Assembly: GCA_026008535.1 (NCBI GenBank)
Contig: BRKX01000001.1
Span: forward strand, 71,064,317 to 71,128,316
Reading direction: 5' to 3'
Length of the DNA: 64,000 nucleotides
Origin: Perilla frutescens
Taxonomy: Eukaryota > Streptophyta > Magnoliopsida > Lamiales > Lamiaceae
Shown piece after piece: positions 32,471 to 42,768 of the stretch (positions are counted from its first letter, which is position 1; every line of letters starts with the position of its first letter). The notes beneath the pieces were generated by a model that made no database searches, had not been told where the DNA came from, and saw only the letters and a program-made list of their open reading frames with translations. Position numbers and translations under genes: made by a program.

Positions 32471-33145
32471 GTAGCATCGTTTTGGGAATTTTTTTGGGAA
32501 AATAGTTTGGAATTTTGTTTTGGGTGAATGGTTTATCCACAATTTCTTGGTTGCTTCATTTTCAGTCCCAACTTTTTGTGGACACGTCCAATTTTTTTTT
32601 TTGCACAATAAGAAAACATTTTATTCCTCCTATTTTTCAGAATATTCCATCATAATATTCAATTTTATTTGCGAATTTCAAAGGTAAAATATCATATTTA
32701 GATTATTTTAGACGATTTTTTTAAGTGAAATTAAAGTATAATAACCTTTAAAAATTACAAAAAATGCCCTAAATTTTTAGCACGTTCACGAATCTAGCAA
32801 TGAAATAAATTTATGGTGTCTGAAATATAACATGGCTCGATGATTAGTTGGGATTTATGTGGAATTTTAGCTCAATACATTGATGTGGCCAAAGTCATTT
32901 TAACGTCATTTTCTTATTAGGGGATAGAATTTAATGCAGGATCCAAACAAATTATGTCACATTTCAGACACTAAAAATTTACTATGATACTAGATTTGTG
33001 AAAATTATATGGTAAAATGTTAGGACATCTTTGTAATTTTAAGAAGTTCATCACAATTTTTGTTAATCATTTTTAATGTCATCTTAAATAGAGTGCATGT
33101 TTGCCCATTTAGCAAGAAAATAAGTTTGTCATATCTATATATCTT

Positions 33146-33790
33146 GGGATAAAATTAACTCTGTATTGTACATTTGGTGTTGTATTTCTTATTACACATT
33201 TGATTTTTTTTAATTTATATTTTTCTTCGATTTCAATTTCTTATACTTTAGTTTAATTTTACACTAGTTATTTAGGATACATCCTACCCAATTAATGTGT
33301 ATTATATTTTTTTAGTATTTAATATACACTCTTTCCGTTTCGTTTTGAATGTTGATTTAACTTTTTTATTTTGTGTCAAAATATTTGTTGTTTTATATAT
33401 TTTCATACTCTCTCCCCCAATTTTAATCACATCTCAAACCCTAAAAATATATGGAAAGATAAAATATTGTCATTTTTTAGAAAAATATAAGTGAATAAGA
33501 TTTAATTTATATCATATATGAGGGATAAGTATATTAGTCCATAAAATTAATTATCAATTCTACATAAAACAACAATCAAAACGAAGCAGAGATAGTAATT
33601 TTTAATTATTAATTAATTATTTAAAAAATTAAATACTAAAACTTCATATTAAGCCGGAATTGGATAGTGTGAACCCAACCAAACGAAAGCACAAGAAATT
33701 GAATCAAATAAAAAAATGAAAAAAAATTTAAAAAATTGAACGTGAAATAAAGAAAGCAACTCAGAATGTGCAATAGAGTATTTCATGTGA
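33146..33790. repeat. Foldback MITE, copy in unit 2, interrupted by a Stowaway MITE
   Basis: Collinear with 22833-23203 (AATTAATGTGTATTATATTT on the left, GTGCAATAGAGTATTTCATG on the right). It is split by a Stowaway element (33327-33595). The flanking unit homology continues to about 34000. Confidence 0.5.
33327..33595. mobile_element. Stowaway-type MITE nested in the foldback MITE
   Basis: Left end CACTCTTTCCGTTTCGTTTTG; the right end read inversely is CTATCTCTGCTTCGTTTTG. TA flanks on both sides (33325-33326 and 33596-33597). The paralogous position near 22990 in unit 1 is uninterrupted. Sequence is related to the MITE at 29961-30200. Confidence 0.7.
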
Positions 33791-34175
33791 TATATTTCTT
33801 GAAAAGCACACCTATATTTCTTTAAGTTTCAAATTCAAATCCTCAAATTCATAATGGACAATATACCATAGGCGTCACCATGTGAATACATGTGATATTG
33901 TTGATTCAGAAAGTTCATATCTCCATCCATTCAGCTATATATATATATATATATATATATGACATTAAAAATATAATAGAAAAATTAAACTCTAATAATA
34001 GTAGTAGACAGTAGTATAATAATACCAAAAACAAAAAAAAATTATTGTGTGAAGCACATCATCTAATTAGAGTCGGTCCAAGTAATATTAAGTGGACAGA
34101 GAAATTTTTTGACCTTAGGAGTCACCCCTATGGACCATGGCTGCTGCCAATCCTAACTATAAACTCACTAACCTC

Positions 34176-34188
34176 ACACACACACACA

Positions 34189-34222
<34 letters not shown>
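34176..34222 (+). repeat. (CA)n(CT)n tract in the leader of the first polyol transporter
   Basis: ACACACACACAC followed by about 16 CT repeats just upstream of the start codon. A TATA-like CTATAAACTC lies at about 34158. Confidence 0.75.
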
Positions 34223-34224
<2 letters not shown>

Positions 34225-34237
34225 TGATAGTTCTCCG

Positions 34238-37200
34238 ATGATGGCGGACAAGAACAAACAAGATGAATTAGACGACGATTCTGTCGAGCACACTCAAACA
34301 GTGGATCTCCCTAAAAAATATAGAAGAAATAAGTATGCTATAGCCATCTCTATTCTTGCATCCATGTCCTCAATATTGCTCGGATATGGTAAACACACGA
34401 CATCCCATATTTTAAATAGCATTCACATACTTTTTCCGATTCTTGTTAGTTACTACTTACTAATATTGAAATACGAGATGAAATACGACTCTATGTTATG
34501 TATGTAGATGGTGGGGTTATGAGTGGAGCAAACATCTACATCAAGAGGGACCTGGGAATATCCGACGTCCAAATCGAGATCCTGGTGGGAACGATGAATA
34601 TCTACTCGCTCTTCGGCGCCGCCGCAGCGGGGAGGACCTCCGACTGGATAGGGCGGCGCTACACCACCGTCTTCGCCGCGGTCATCTTCTTCGTCGGAGC
34701 TATCCTCATGGGCTTCGCCACCGACTACGCCTTCCTCATGGTGGGGAGGTTCGTCGCCGGCATCGGCATGGGCTACGCCCTCATGATCGCGCCGGTGTAC
34801 GCGGCGGAGGTGGCGCCCGCCTCCTGCCGCGGCTTCCTATCTTCTTTCCCAGAGGTCTTTATCAATTTTGGTACGTATTTTGTCTCATGCTATTAACTTT
34901 TTTCTTTTCAAATATTTAATTAATTCTTCACATTTTTAGTGCGCTTTGCTTTTTTTTTTTTGCACAATTTTATATAATTCAAATCCAAATATTTAATTAA
35001 TATATCACTTATTTTAATGTGCTTATATCTAGTTTTTTTTAAAATAATTGAGAAATCGTGATTCAAAACCAATACCAATTCGTTGTCAACTGTGTGCAAA
35101 TATTCAAATTGTATAATGTTAAACAATATTTTTAATAAAAATAAAACTTATTATATTATAACTAATCTTAATTAATATTTATTGCTAAAAATTAAAATTT
35201 TAAAATATTATATGCTCTAAGTTTGGAATGATCAACCACATAAAAATCAATTATATTAATTTAAAAAATAAAAATTAAATGCTAAAAAATAATTATAAAC
35301 CCTAATTGGGTGGAATAAATGCTAAATAATAATGTAAAATATACTAAATCAAAAGAAATTAAAATTGAAGAAAAAAATGAAAGAAAAAGTAATAATTTTA
35401 ATGTTTTGTACACCATTAACATACATAACTTGTGATCAGAGAATTTATTGTGCTCTGTTGGGGAAAATTATTTAGAATTATAATTGAAATATAGGATAAA
35501 AATATCCTTTAGAATTATTCGAGTAACAAAAATAGTGAGCTCGCAAAAAATGTTAGCAACTTACGAATTTCAATCTTCACCAACACCTTTATTTTCACTA
35601 AATAAAATTGAAATATAATATGCAATAAAGGTTCGTATACAATTCAATTGGTATTATGTTTGCCACGTGAATTGACTAAATGGAGAAAATTGGTCCAATG
35701 ATTGCCCTCCACAACATGATTAAGCACGTAGACTTTGGCCTAATTTCATTGTCCCATTCTTTAGGAATATTTTAAATTAGGTTGAGTTACTTGACGCATT
35801 TAATTTTTCCTTCCTAAATTTTATTTATTTTCTTCATTTGAAATCGTCTATTGCACATTTCGTGTTGCATTCTGTATTGCACACTCGATTTTTTTAGTTT
35901 TTTTTTTTTAATATTTTTCTCAAATTTCAATTTCTTATACTTTAGTTTAATTTTACACTTATTATTTAAGGTTCAGCCTACCCAATTAGGATTTTATATA
36001 TATTTTTAGTCTTTAATTTTTCAAATAATTAATTAATAATTCAAAATTTTAAATTAAATAATAAAAAATTACAATGCATCCTAATTGGGTTTGATGAATT
36101 CTAAATAATAAGTGTAAAATTAAACTAAAGCATGAGAAATTGAAAAAAAAAACTAAAAAAATTTAGTGTGCAATAGAAGATTTCAAGTGAATTTTCTTGA
36201 TGTCGACTTTAATAACTTGATGACATTGGGAATTATACTTGCCGCTGCTAATCATATATGAGGAATTTTTTTTTTCAGTTTCATATATTCTTTTACTCTT
36301 GATAAATATAAAGATATGTATTATTTTGTTTGCATTATCGTTATTTCATAAATACTCAAGTCTATTCTTGCTATATTTAGAATTATATATTAAAAATGGC
36401 ATTTAAATCTCTAAAGTAATCTTCAATTCATAGTTAAAATTGTCCCTAGTTTTAATCATACTGGCTCATGCTTTAGTCCATTTCTCCATATCTTCTAATA
36501 TTAAAGTTCCTTAGCGTAATAATTATCCAGAGTGATTTCAAAACCTTGCAGGGACAGATTTTACTTGAGTAATTTACAATAATATTTAGTTTGGTTTCAA
36601 AATAAAATAAAATTATATCACATAATTGAATTTAAGTTTATAAACCGGAGTCATACAAATTTTTGTAGGCGTTTTACTTGGATATATTTCAAACTACGCC
36701 TTCTCAAAATTTCCACTCAAATTGGGGTGGCGCCTCATGCTCGGAATCGGCGCCGTGCCGTCGGTCTTCCTCGCCGTCGGCGTACTCGCCATGCCGGAAT
36801 CCCCACGTTGGCTAGTCTTGCAGGGCCGCCTCGCCGACGCCAAGAAGGTGCTCGACCGAACGTCCGACTCTCCGGAAGAAGCCCGATTACGACTCTCCGA
36901 CATCAAGCAAGCCGCCGGTCTGCCAGAATCCTGCAATGACGACGTCGTCTCGGTCCCCAAGCGCAAGCGCGGCGGCCAAGGCGTCTGGAAGGAGCTCCTC
37001 CTCCGCCCCACCCCCGCCGTCCGCCACATCCTCATCGCCGGCCTCGGCATCCACCTCTTCCAGCAGGCGAGCGGCATCGACGCCGTCGTCATGTACAGCC
37101 CTCGCATCTACGCCAACGCCGGCATAAAAAGCGACTCCGACAAGCTCCTCGCCACCATCGCCGTCGGGATCAGCAAGACGCTCTTCATCCTCGTCGCCAC

Positions 37201-37723
37201 GTTCCTCGTCGACAGAGTCGGGCGGCGCGTGCTGCTACTCACCAGCTGCGGCGGACTGACGGCGTCGCTGCTGGCACTGGCCGCCGGGCTGACGGTGATC
37301 GAGCGCAGCGGCGATCGGAAGATGACGTGGGCGGTGGCGCTGTGCGTGGCCACGTCACTGTCCAGCGTGGCATTCTTTTCGATCGGGATGGGGCCCATCG
37401 CGTGGGTGTATAGCTCCGAGGTGTTCCCGCTGCGGCTGAGGGCGCAGGGGTGCAGTATGGGCGTCGCAGTGAATCGCCTCACCAGTGGGGTGGTGTTAAT
37501 GACATTTTTGTCCCTGTCGAAGGCTGTTACAATTGGTGGGGCTTTCTTTTTGTACACTGGCATTGCTGCTGTGGGTTGGGTTTTCTTCTACACTTTGTTG
37601 CCTGAGACTCAAGGGAGATCTTTGGAGGAAGTGGAGGCCCTTTTTGGTACTTTCTTTAGGTGGAGGTCAACCTCTAAGGAGTTGACCACAAAGAAAATGG
37701 GGCCGGATAATGCCGCCGCCTAA
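34238..37723 (+). CDS. PLT: Polyol/monosaccharide transporter (PLT/PMT family), paralogue 1
   Basis: Three exons: 34238-34388, 34508-34870 and 36669-37723 (GT..AG, frame preserved), giving 522 residues. An acidic N-terminus precedes twelve predicted membrane helices of the major facilitator sugar-transporter fold. Visible signatures are GRTSDWIGRRY (loop 2-3), YAAEVAPASCRGFL, MPESPRWL at the end of helix 6, FQQASGID, VDRVGRR, and LPETQGRSLEEVE after helix 12. Family members are plasma-membrane H+ symporters for linear polyols, inositol and monosaccharides. The usual YDIGVMSGA in helix 1 reads YDGGVMSGA. Exons are very GC-rich, while intron 2 (1.8 kb) is AT-rich and carries repeats. A second in-frame ATG follows directly at 34241. 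Confidence 0.93.
35478..35660. repeat. Dispersed ~180-bp repeat (copy 2, in transporter intron 2)
   Basis: Near-identical to 25139-25320 (GATAAAAATATCCTTTAGAA, GTTCGTATACAATTCAATT). Just before it, 35190-35400, is a partial foldback-MITE copy (AACCCTAATTGGGTGGA region). Confidence 0.7.
35835..36190. mobile_element. Foldback MITE in transporter intron 2
   Basis: Terminal inverted repeats TTGAAATCGTCTATTGCAC (left) and GTGCAATAGAAGATTTCAA (right), extended as a long imperfect palindrome over most of the 356 bp. An 8-bp direct repeat ATTTTCTT flanks it (35827-35834 and 36191-36198). No coding capacity. Confidence 0.6.
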
Positions 37724-38253
37724 TGTTTAGATTCTCTATTTCAAATTGTGTTTCGTTTTACGTTTTCGTGTTATAAGTAACCATACAAGTCATGTAGCTG
37801 ATGACTATGGTACTGAGATGCAACATTATTCAATCATATGTAGAATATGATTCGATATTGTCTCTTGAGTTGACATGGTTAGTAGTGAAATTATAATTCC
37901 ACCAACTTTCTAGTTCTAGATCATAACGAATCTTTCTCTCGACACAAACATGTGTAATTTGAATTTTTATTTTATTTTTGGTGTGAAAAATACCTTCCCA
38001 ATTTTCATGTCCACAATGAATGGATGAATGAATTCATTTTAATTCTCAATATGCATTCAACCATAGTGTATACAGTATCAAAAGTTTGGAGACAGACAGA
38101 CCCCTTACACCTGCAGATTCTAAAGCAATATTGAACGAAATATGAGGAAAGAGAATCTCTCCAAAAATAAATTAAATTTCAAGAAACTAAGTTAAAAATC
38201 ATTCTTGAAGAACCCCCATGATCATTCTTGTAATCTTGTTCCAAGTCGGAGTA
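37724..38253. other. Convergent intergenic region
   Basis: 3' UTR of the transporter and the 3' side of the minus-strand acidic gene. No gene seen. Confidence 0.5.
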
Positions 38254-38430
38254 TTATGAACTCGAACTCGAACTTGAGCTCGAGCTTTTACAACTTTTAC
38301 CTTTTCTTTTAGCATGTTTCGTTGAATGCAAGTCTATAGGTGCATGACCTGGTATATCTGCAACAATACTGCTACTGTCTTCTTTGATGCTTGACTCCTT
38401 GCCTACACATAAATCTAGAGCTTCTGGACT
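38254..38430 (-). pseudogene. Displaced C-terminal tail of the acidic membrane protein gene
   Basis: Directly beyond the TAG stop of the neighbouring gene, in the +1 frame, 58 codons remain open (SPEALDLCVGKESSIKEDSS...) and end in a Lys/Arg-rich patch KHAKRKGKSCK and a run of ten serines before TAA. This reads like the natural tail of the acidic protein. Removing one base in GCCTAGTCC would connect the two. It may be a real single-base insertion or a sequence error. Confidence 0.5.
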
Positions 38431-41131
38431 AGGCTTCTCTTACGCTCGATTTCTCACCCTCCGATGAATCTAGTTTTCCTGCCTCGACTTCTACTGAATC
38501 TTGAACTCCCTTAACTGACTCGACCGGGGTGTTTGGCACCTGCATTACACGAGATAAGATTACTTGTTCGTCTGCAGAGTGCACTGCAGCAGCGCATGCA
38601 TGTTGACATATGTATTGAAGCACACACAAGAAGCTGAAAACACGAAAATAAAGACACGAGAGGCAAACCAACAGGCTCACTGCTCATGACTAAAGTTCAT
38701 AAAAAGCTTAAGCATGATAACTGATGATATTTTGAATATCTACTTTTCTTTTGATTCATTGTCGGATGTTTAATACATGTACGTTTCAATCCTAGTGCAG
38801 AATGCTTATAGACTATGAATAATATAGCATGTTCAGACATGATTTTGCACAAGTAGGTAGCCTTTTAGAGACTAGTAAGGATCTTGAAGCTCGATCATGT
38901 GGTCAAGAAGCGTATTTTTAAGACAGACGCACATTAATACCAGATCATTAGACTTTCAACTTGCTTACCTAGATTTTGACAAGGAAATTTTGCGAAAAAA
39001 GTCATAATGATTCAGTTACCTGCACTTTTTCTTGGTACCCAAAACCTAGCCAATTCTTTGCTCTATCATAAAAGGCTGGTTGTGTAGAATTCAGGTTCTC
39101 ATTTGCAGCACCAACAGTTTCTTCATGATCAACTGAAGGCTCTACTTGCAGTCGACCCTCAACAGAATTTGGTGAGGTCTTTGCACCCTCCGAATCACCT
39201 TGTTTTTTGTCATTACAATGAGAACTAGAACTAGGAACTTCACTCTGTGTTCGTTTATCAGGCTCTGCGTGCACATCAGGGAAACTAGAGGAGGATGAGT
39301 AGTTATTCCCAACTGCAGAGGGGCTCGTGTCATAAACAGGCTCCCTGGTTGGAACGTCGTCTGTCAATGTAGTGGCAACACTGAGATCAGCAATTTCTGC
39401 AGAAGTTTGTCTTGAGGTGTCAGGTGCTACAGCCACAGAATCCGAGCCAAACTTCACAGGCTCTTCATCTTCAGAAGATTGGCATTGTTCATTAGATACA
39501 TCTTTGGAAACCTGATCTTGATCTTGATCTTGATCCTGATGAACATCTACTTTTTCAAGATTCTGTTCTTCCAGAGACTCGACTGAACTCACTGATTCTG
39601 CTTCATGAACAGAACTCACTCCACTCAAGTCTTCTGCAACCGTCTGTTCTGAAACAAAGAAGGGCCTCAATTTCACAGGTCGCCTCTCTTGCCTGTTGGG
39701 TGAAAAAATTGAGGGTCCTACAGCGCGTCTTCTAAAGAATGGATGCCTCGTTTGTGATGGCCTAAACTCTTCTCGAAAGTCCTCCGTCCTTTCAGTTTGA
39801 TCCCCTTCATTCGACTCATCAGGCATATCAAAAGGATTTCTTCTTTGTGATAAAACCGAAGGAGCCGAACCAGGAACAGAATTATCATAAGAATCATCAG
39901 GCAAATCAAACGGATTTTGTCGTCCACCCGTAGAAATGGGAGGAATGTGGAATTGAAAATCAGGATTTTCGAAGTCAATCAAGTTTATTTCTGGCACCAT
40001 ACTCATGTTTTTCCTTCTCCTCAAAATTCTCTCCAACCTTTGATTCCTTTCAATCTCAGAACTCCCAACTTCCATGAGATTCTTTTGATCCTCTTCAGTC
40101 CAAGTGATAACGGGCTTTATCCGATCTTCCTTGTCACCTTGCGCCTCATCCTCATCATCATCATCATCATCATCCTCATCATCCGCAACTTCAGAGTCGT
40201 GAACTTCAGTCTCATCACCTGACTCATTGCTGCTGATACTGGACTGTGAAGATTGTTCAGTTATCGCTGCCTCAGAGCCAACTCGTGACATTTGAACAGG
40301 ATGTGCAGCGTCTACATCCAACAACGGATGAAGCTCATCAAGCATAGGCATCATGTCATCGACTGAGGCATCTGGAGAGGAACTCTCAGCCCCATCAGAC
40401 CCTAAATCGGAAGAATCGTCATCTCCTTCATCCTTGTGGCGCTGCACTTCAGAATCAGAAGAATCTCCTTCTGATTTCTCGTGCTCCGATTCTGATTCCA
40501 GAAGTTCACCAATCACCTTTGAAATTATGGCATAGTGATCCATCATCACCTCACCATCACCATCACTAACTTTCTCCCCATTCCATTCACTCTTCCGCTG
40601 TTGTATCGGATGATCTGATTCCCCATCTGCTTCCGAATTCTCACCATTTTCCGACTCAGCCCCATATGATCTTCTTTCCTTACTCAATGCAGCACCACCA
40701 TCTACATTACGACCTACACGAATCTCACCAAGCTTATTCACTAACAACCCCGATTCCAAAGCTACCTTATTTACCCCATCCTTCTTATCCTCACTATATT
40801 TTTCCACACATTCATCCACATTAGCATCAATCGGCAGCTCATTCTTAAGTTCAACAGCCTCATATGCCGTTTTCTTATCTTTCTCATTTTCCGGTATGTT
40901 CTGCTGCCCATAAAACAACAGGGTTCCAAGCAAAACAGCAGTGCACACTAAGACGGGGGAGGCCGAAACCAACAATGAAAACATAAAAGGATGTGATCTC
41001 GACATGTATATAAGGGCACACAGCACACACACAAGGAATGGATGATTCCAAACTGATCTATAACAGCCTCTGATAGTAAAGGTCACACCTTTCATCATAG
41101 AAATCCCAAACTCCATAAATTTAACCCCCAT
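38429..41131 (-). CDS. Acidic two-membrane-segment protein, At5g17910-like family
   Basis: Minus strand, exons 41131-39020 and 38539-38429 (donor CAG|GTAACT, acceptor TGCAG), 740 residues. Residues ~31-45 and ~49-74 are hydrophobic. The rest is long, disordered and very acidic, with DDEDDDDDDDED near residue 320. The conserved family core is at about 340-470: TWTEEDQKNLMEVGSSEIER, NQRLERILRRRK, FHIPPISTGGRQNPFDLP and RRNPFDMPDESNEG. Homologues are sometimes labelled cardiomyopathy-associated-like in plants; the function is unknown. A (DQ)4 repeat comes from a GATCTT tandem repeat (39505-39540). The 5' leader upstream of 41131 appears to contain introns. The present stop is probably premature, since a tail-like frame follows it. 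Confidence 0.8.
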
Positions 41132-42553
41132 TTATCCTGCTCTCCTCCTAAATTCTGCAATTTCGATATAAATTCAATAAAATTGAGATAATGTATATCA
41201 TTAGATCACGGAAAAACCAAAATCAAAATCAATAGCCACATTACTCGGGAACTAACCTTACAAATATCGGAATGAGGATTTAGAAATTCACGTTGGCATT
41301 CAAACACAAACAGCGCCTGAAAATTATAAAACAAGAAGGTAAAATCAATTCATCGGCGCAGAGAAAAAGATAATTTGTTGTTGTTTTTTTTTCTAGAATG
41401 AGATAGGAATTAACTATACCAGCTAAAACAGAGATCAACCTTCAAAATGCATTCTTGATTTCTTCGTTTCACTCCCACCTTCTCAAAACCAGAAAAGGGG
41501 TTATTATCAAAAGGGGAGAGCTTTTCCAATAAAATTTTCAAATGGCTTCTATTTTCTTTGATGAATAACTCTCAAATTGCAGATTACAAAAAGTCTGAGA
41601 GAGCTGGTGTTTAAGGGCTTATTATAGCACAATAAATTGGTGTGAGACTGAGCCCTTCTTGATCAAAGATTGCACATTTTGCTTGTGATTTTTGGGGTGG
41701 TGGCGGTGGGGGAGGATGAGGGTGATCATTGCATTCTTGATTTTGAGGGTTGTGGAAATTTTATTTGAAATTTGAGTTAATTATTTTTATTTTTATTTTT
41801 ATTTTCTGTGATAAATGGGAAGCACGAGATAGGACCATATCTTTTTTTAGGTTTGTGATTTGCAATTTTTGTATTAGAGTAATTTTCTTGTTTCTTAAAA
41901 AATAAAATAATAATAACATATTTTAAGTCTTGGATTAAGAAGAATGTGCACGTTAATCTGAATAAAATTAGAGCACTAAAACCACACCCGCGGTGTATAT
42001 ATATTTGAATACACGTTGCAAGTTCAACTAAACCACACCATGTATATACATTGTAAAGTTTTATTTTCAATAAAAAGTTTACAAATAATTTTACAATTAT
42101 AACATAAACTTGTGATTGTTGCAAATAAAATACAATAACTTTTGTAATATTTATAACACTCGTGAAGTGCACATGTATAAATTTGATAAGACTCATTGAA
42201 TTGAATTAGTCGGGAAAAAAAAAACTCACGTTGTGATAATAGTCTATACATGTGTATAATATAGAATATTTAAATTGAACATAAAAATGAAGAAATTGTC
42301 CTAACTGCCTCTCCCTGATGGATAAATTTCCTAAGAGGTTTAAATTACCAAAAAAAAAAAAGAAAAAAAAAAGGATATTATTTAAGTCATGCAGTCAATT
42401 CATGTTCTGGTATAGCTTTTACGCGATCTACTTCTCATTGTTAAGTTATTGAAATTTAATATAATATATTTGTAATCTAATTAACAATACGCACGTACGT
42501 ACGAGTGCATATATATATATATATATGGAAATATATAGTTGGTAAATTGCAAA
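41132..42553. other. 5' leader of the acidic gene and intergenic spacer
   Basis: 41132-41600 is the probable spliced 5' UTR and promoter side of the minus-strand gene. 41760-42553 is AT-rich spacer before the second transporter. The segment 42290-42480 (AATTGTCCTAACTGCCTC, TAGCTTTTACGCGATCTACT) recurs at 43562-43760 in intron 2 of that transporter. No gene seen. Confidence 0.5.
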
Positions 42554-42699
42554 ATGGATAATCAAAATAGGCATGATATTGAAGATGAATACACAACTAG
42601 TCTTGAAAGGCAGAAGCTCCTCCAAAAACCCAAAAGAAATAAGTATGCTTTGGCCATCTCTATTCTTGCCTCCACCACCTCCATCTTGCTCGGATACGG

Positions 42700-42768
<69 letters not shown>

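Noticed and set aside
36694..37563. Minus-strand frames of 137 and 151 codons opposite transporter paralogue 1
   Set aside because: They are antisense shadows of a GC-rich coding exon that is clearly a transporter on the plus strand.
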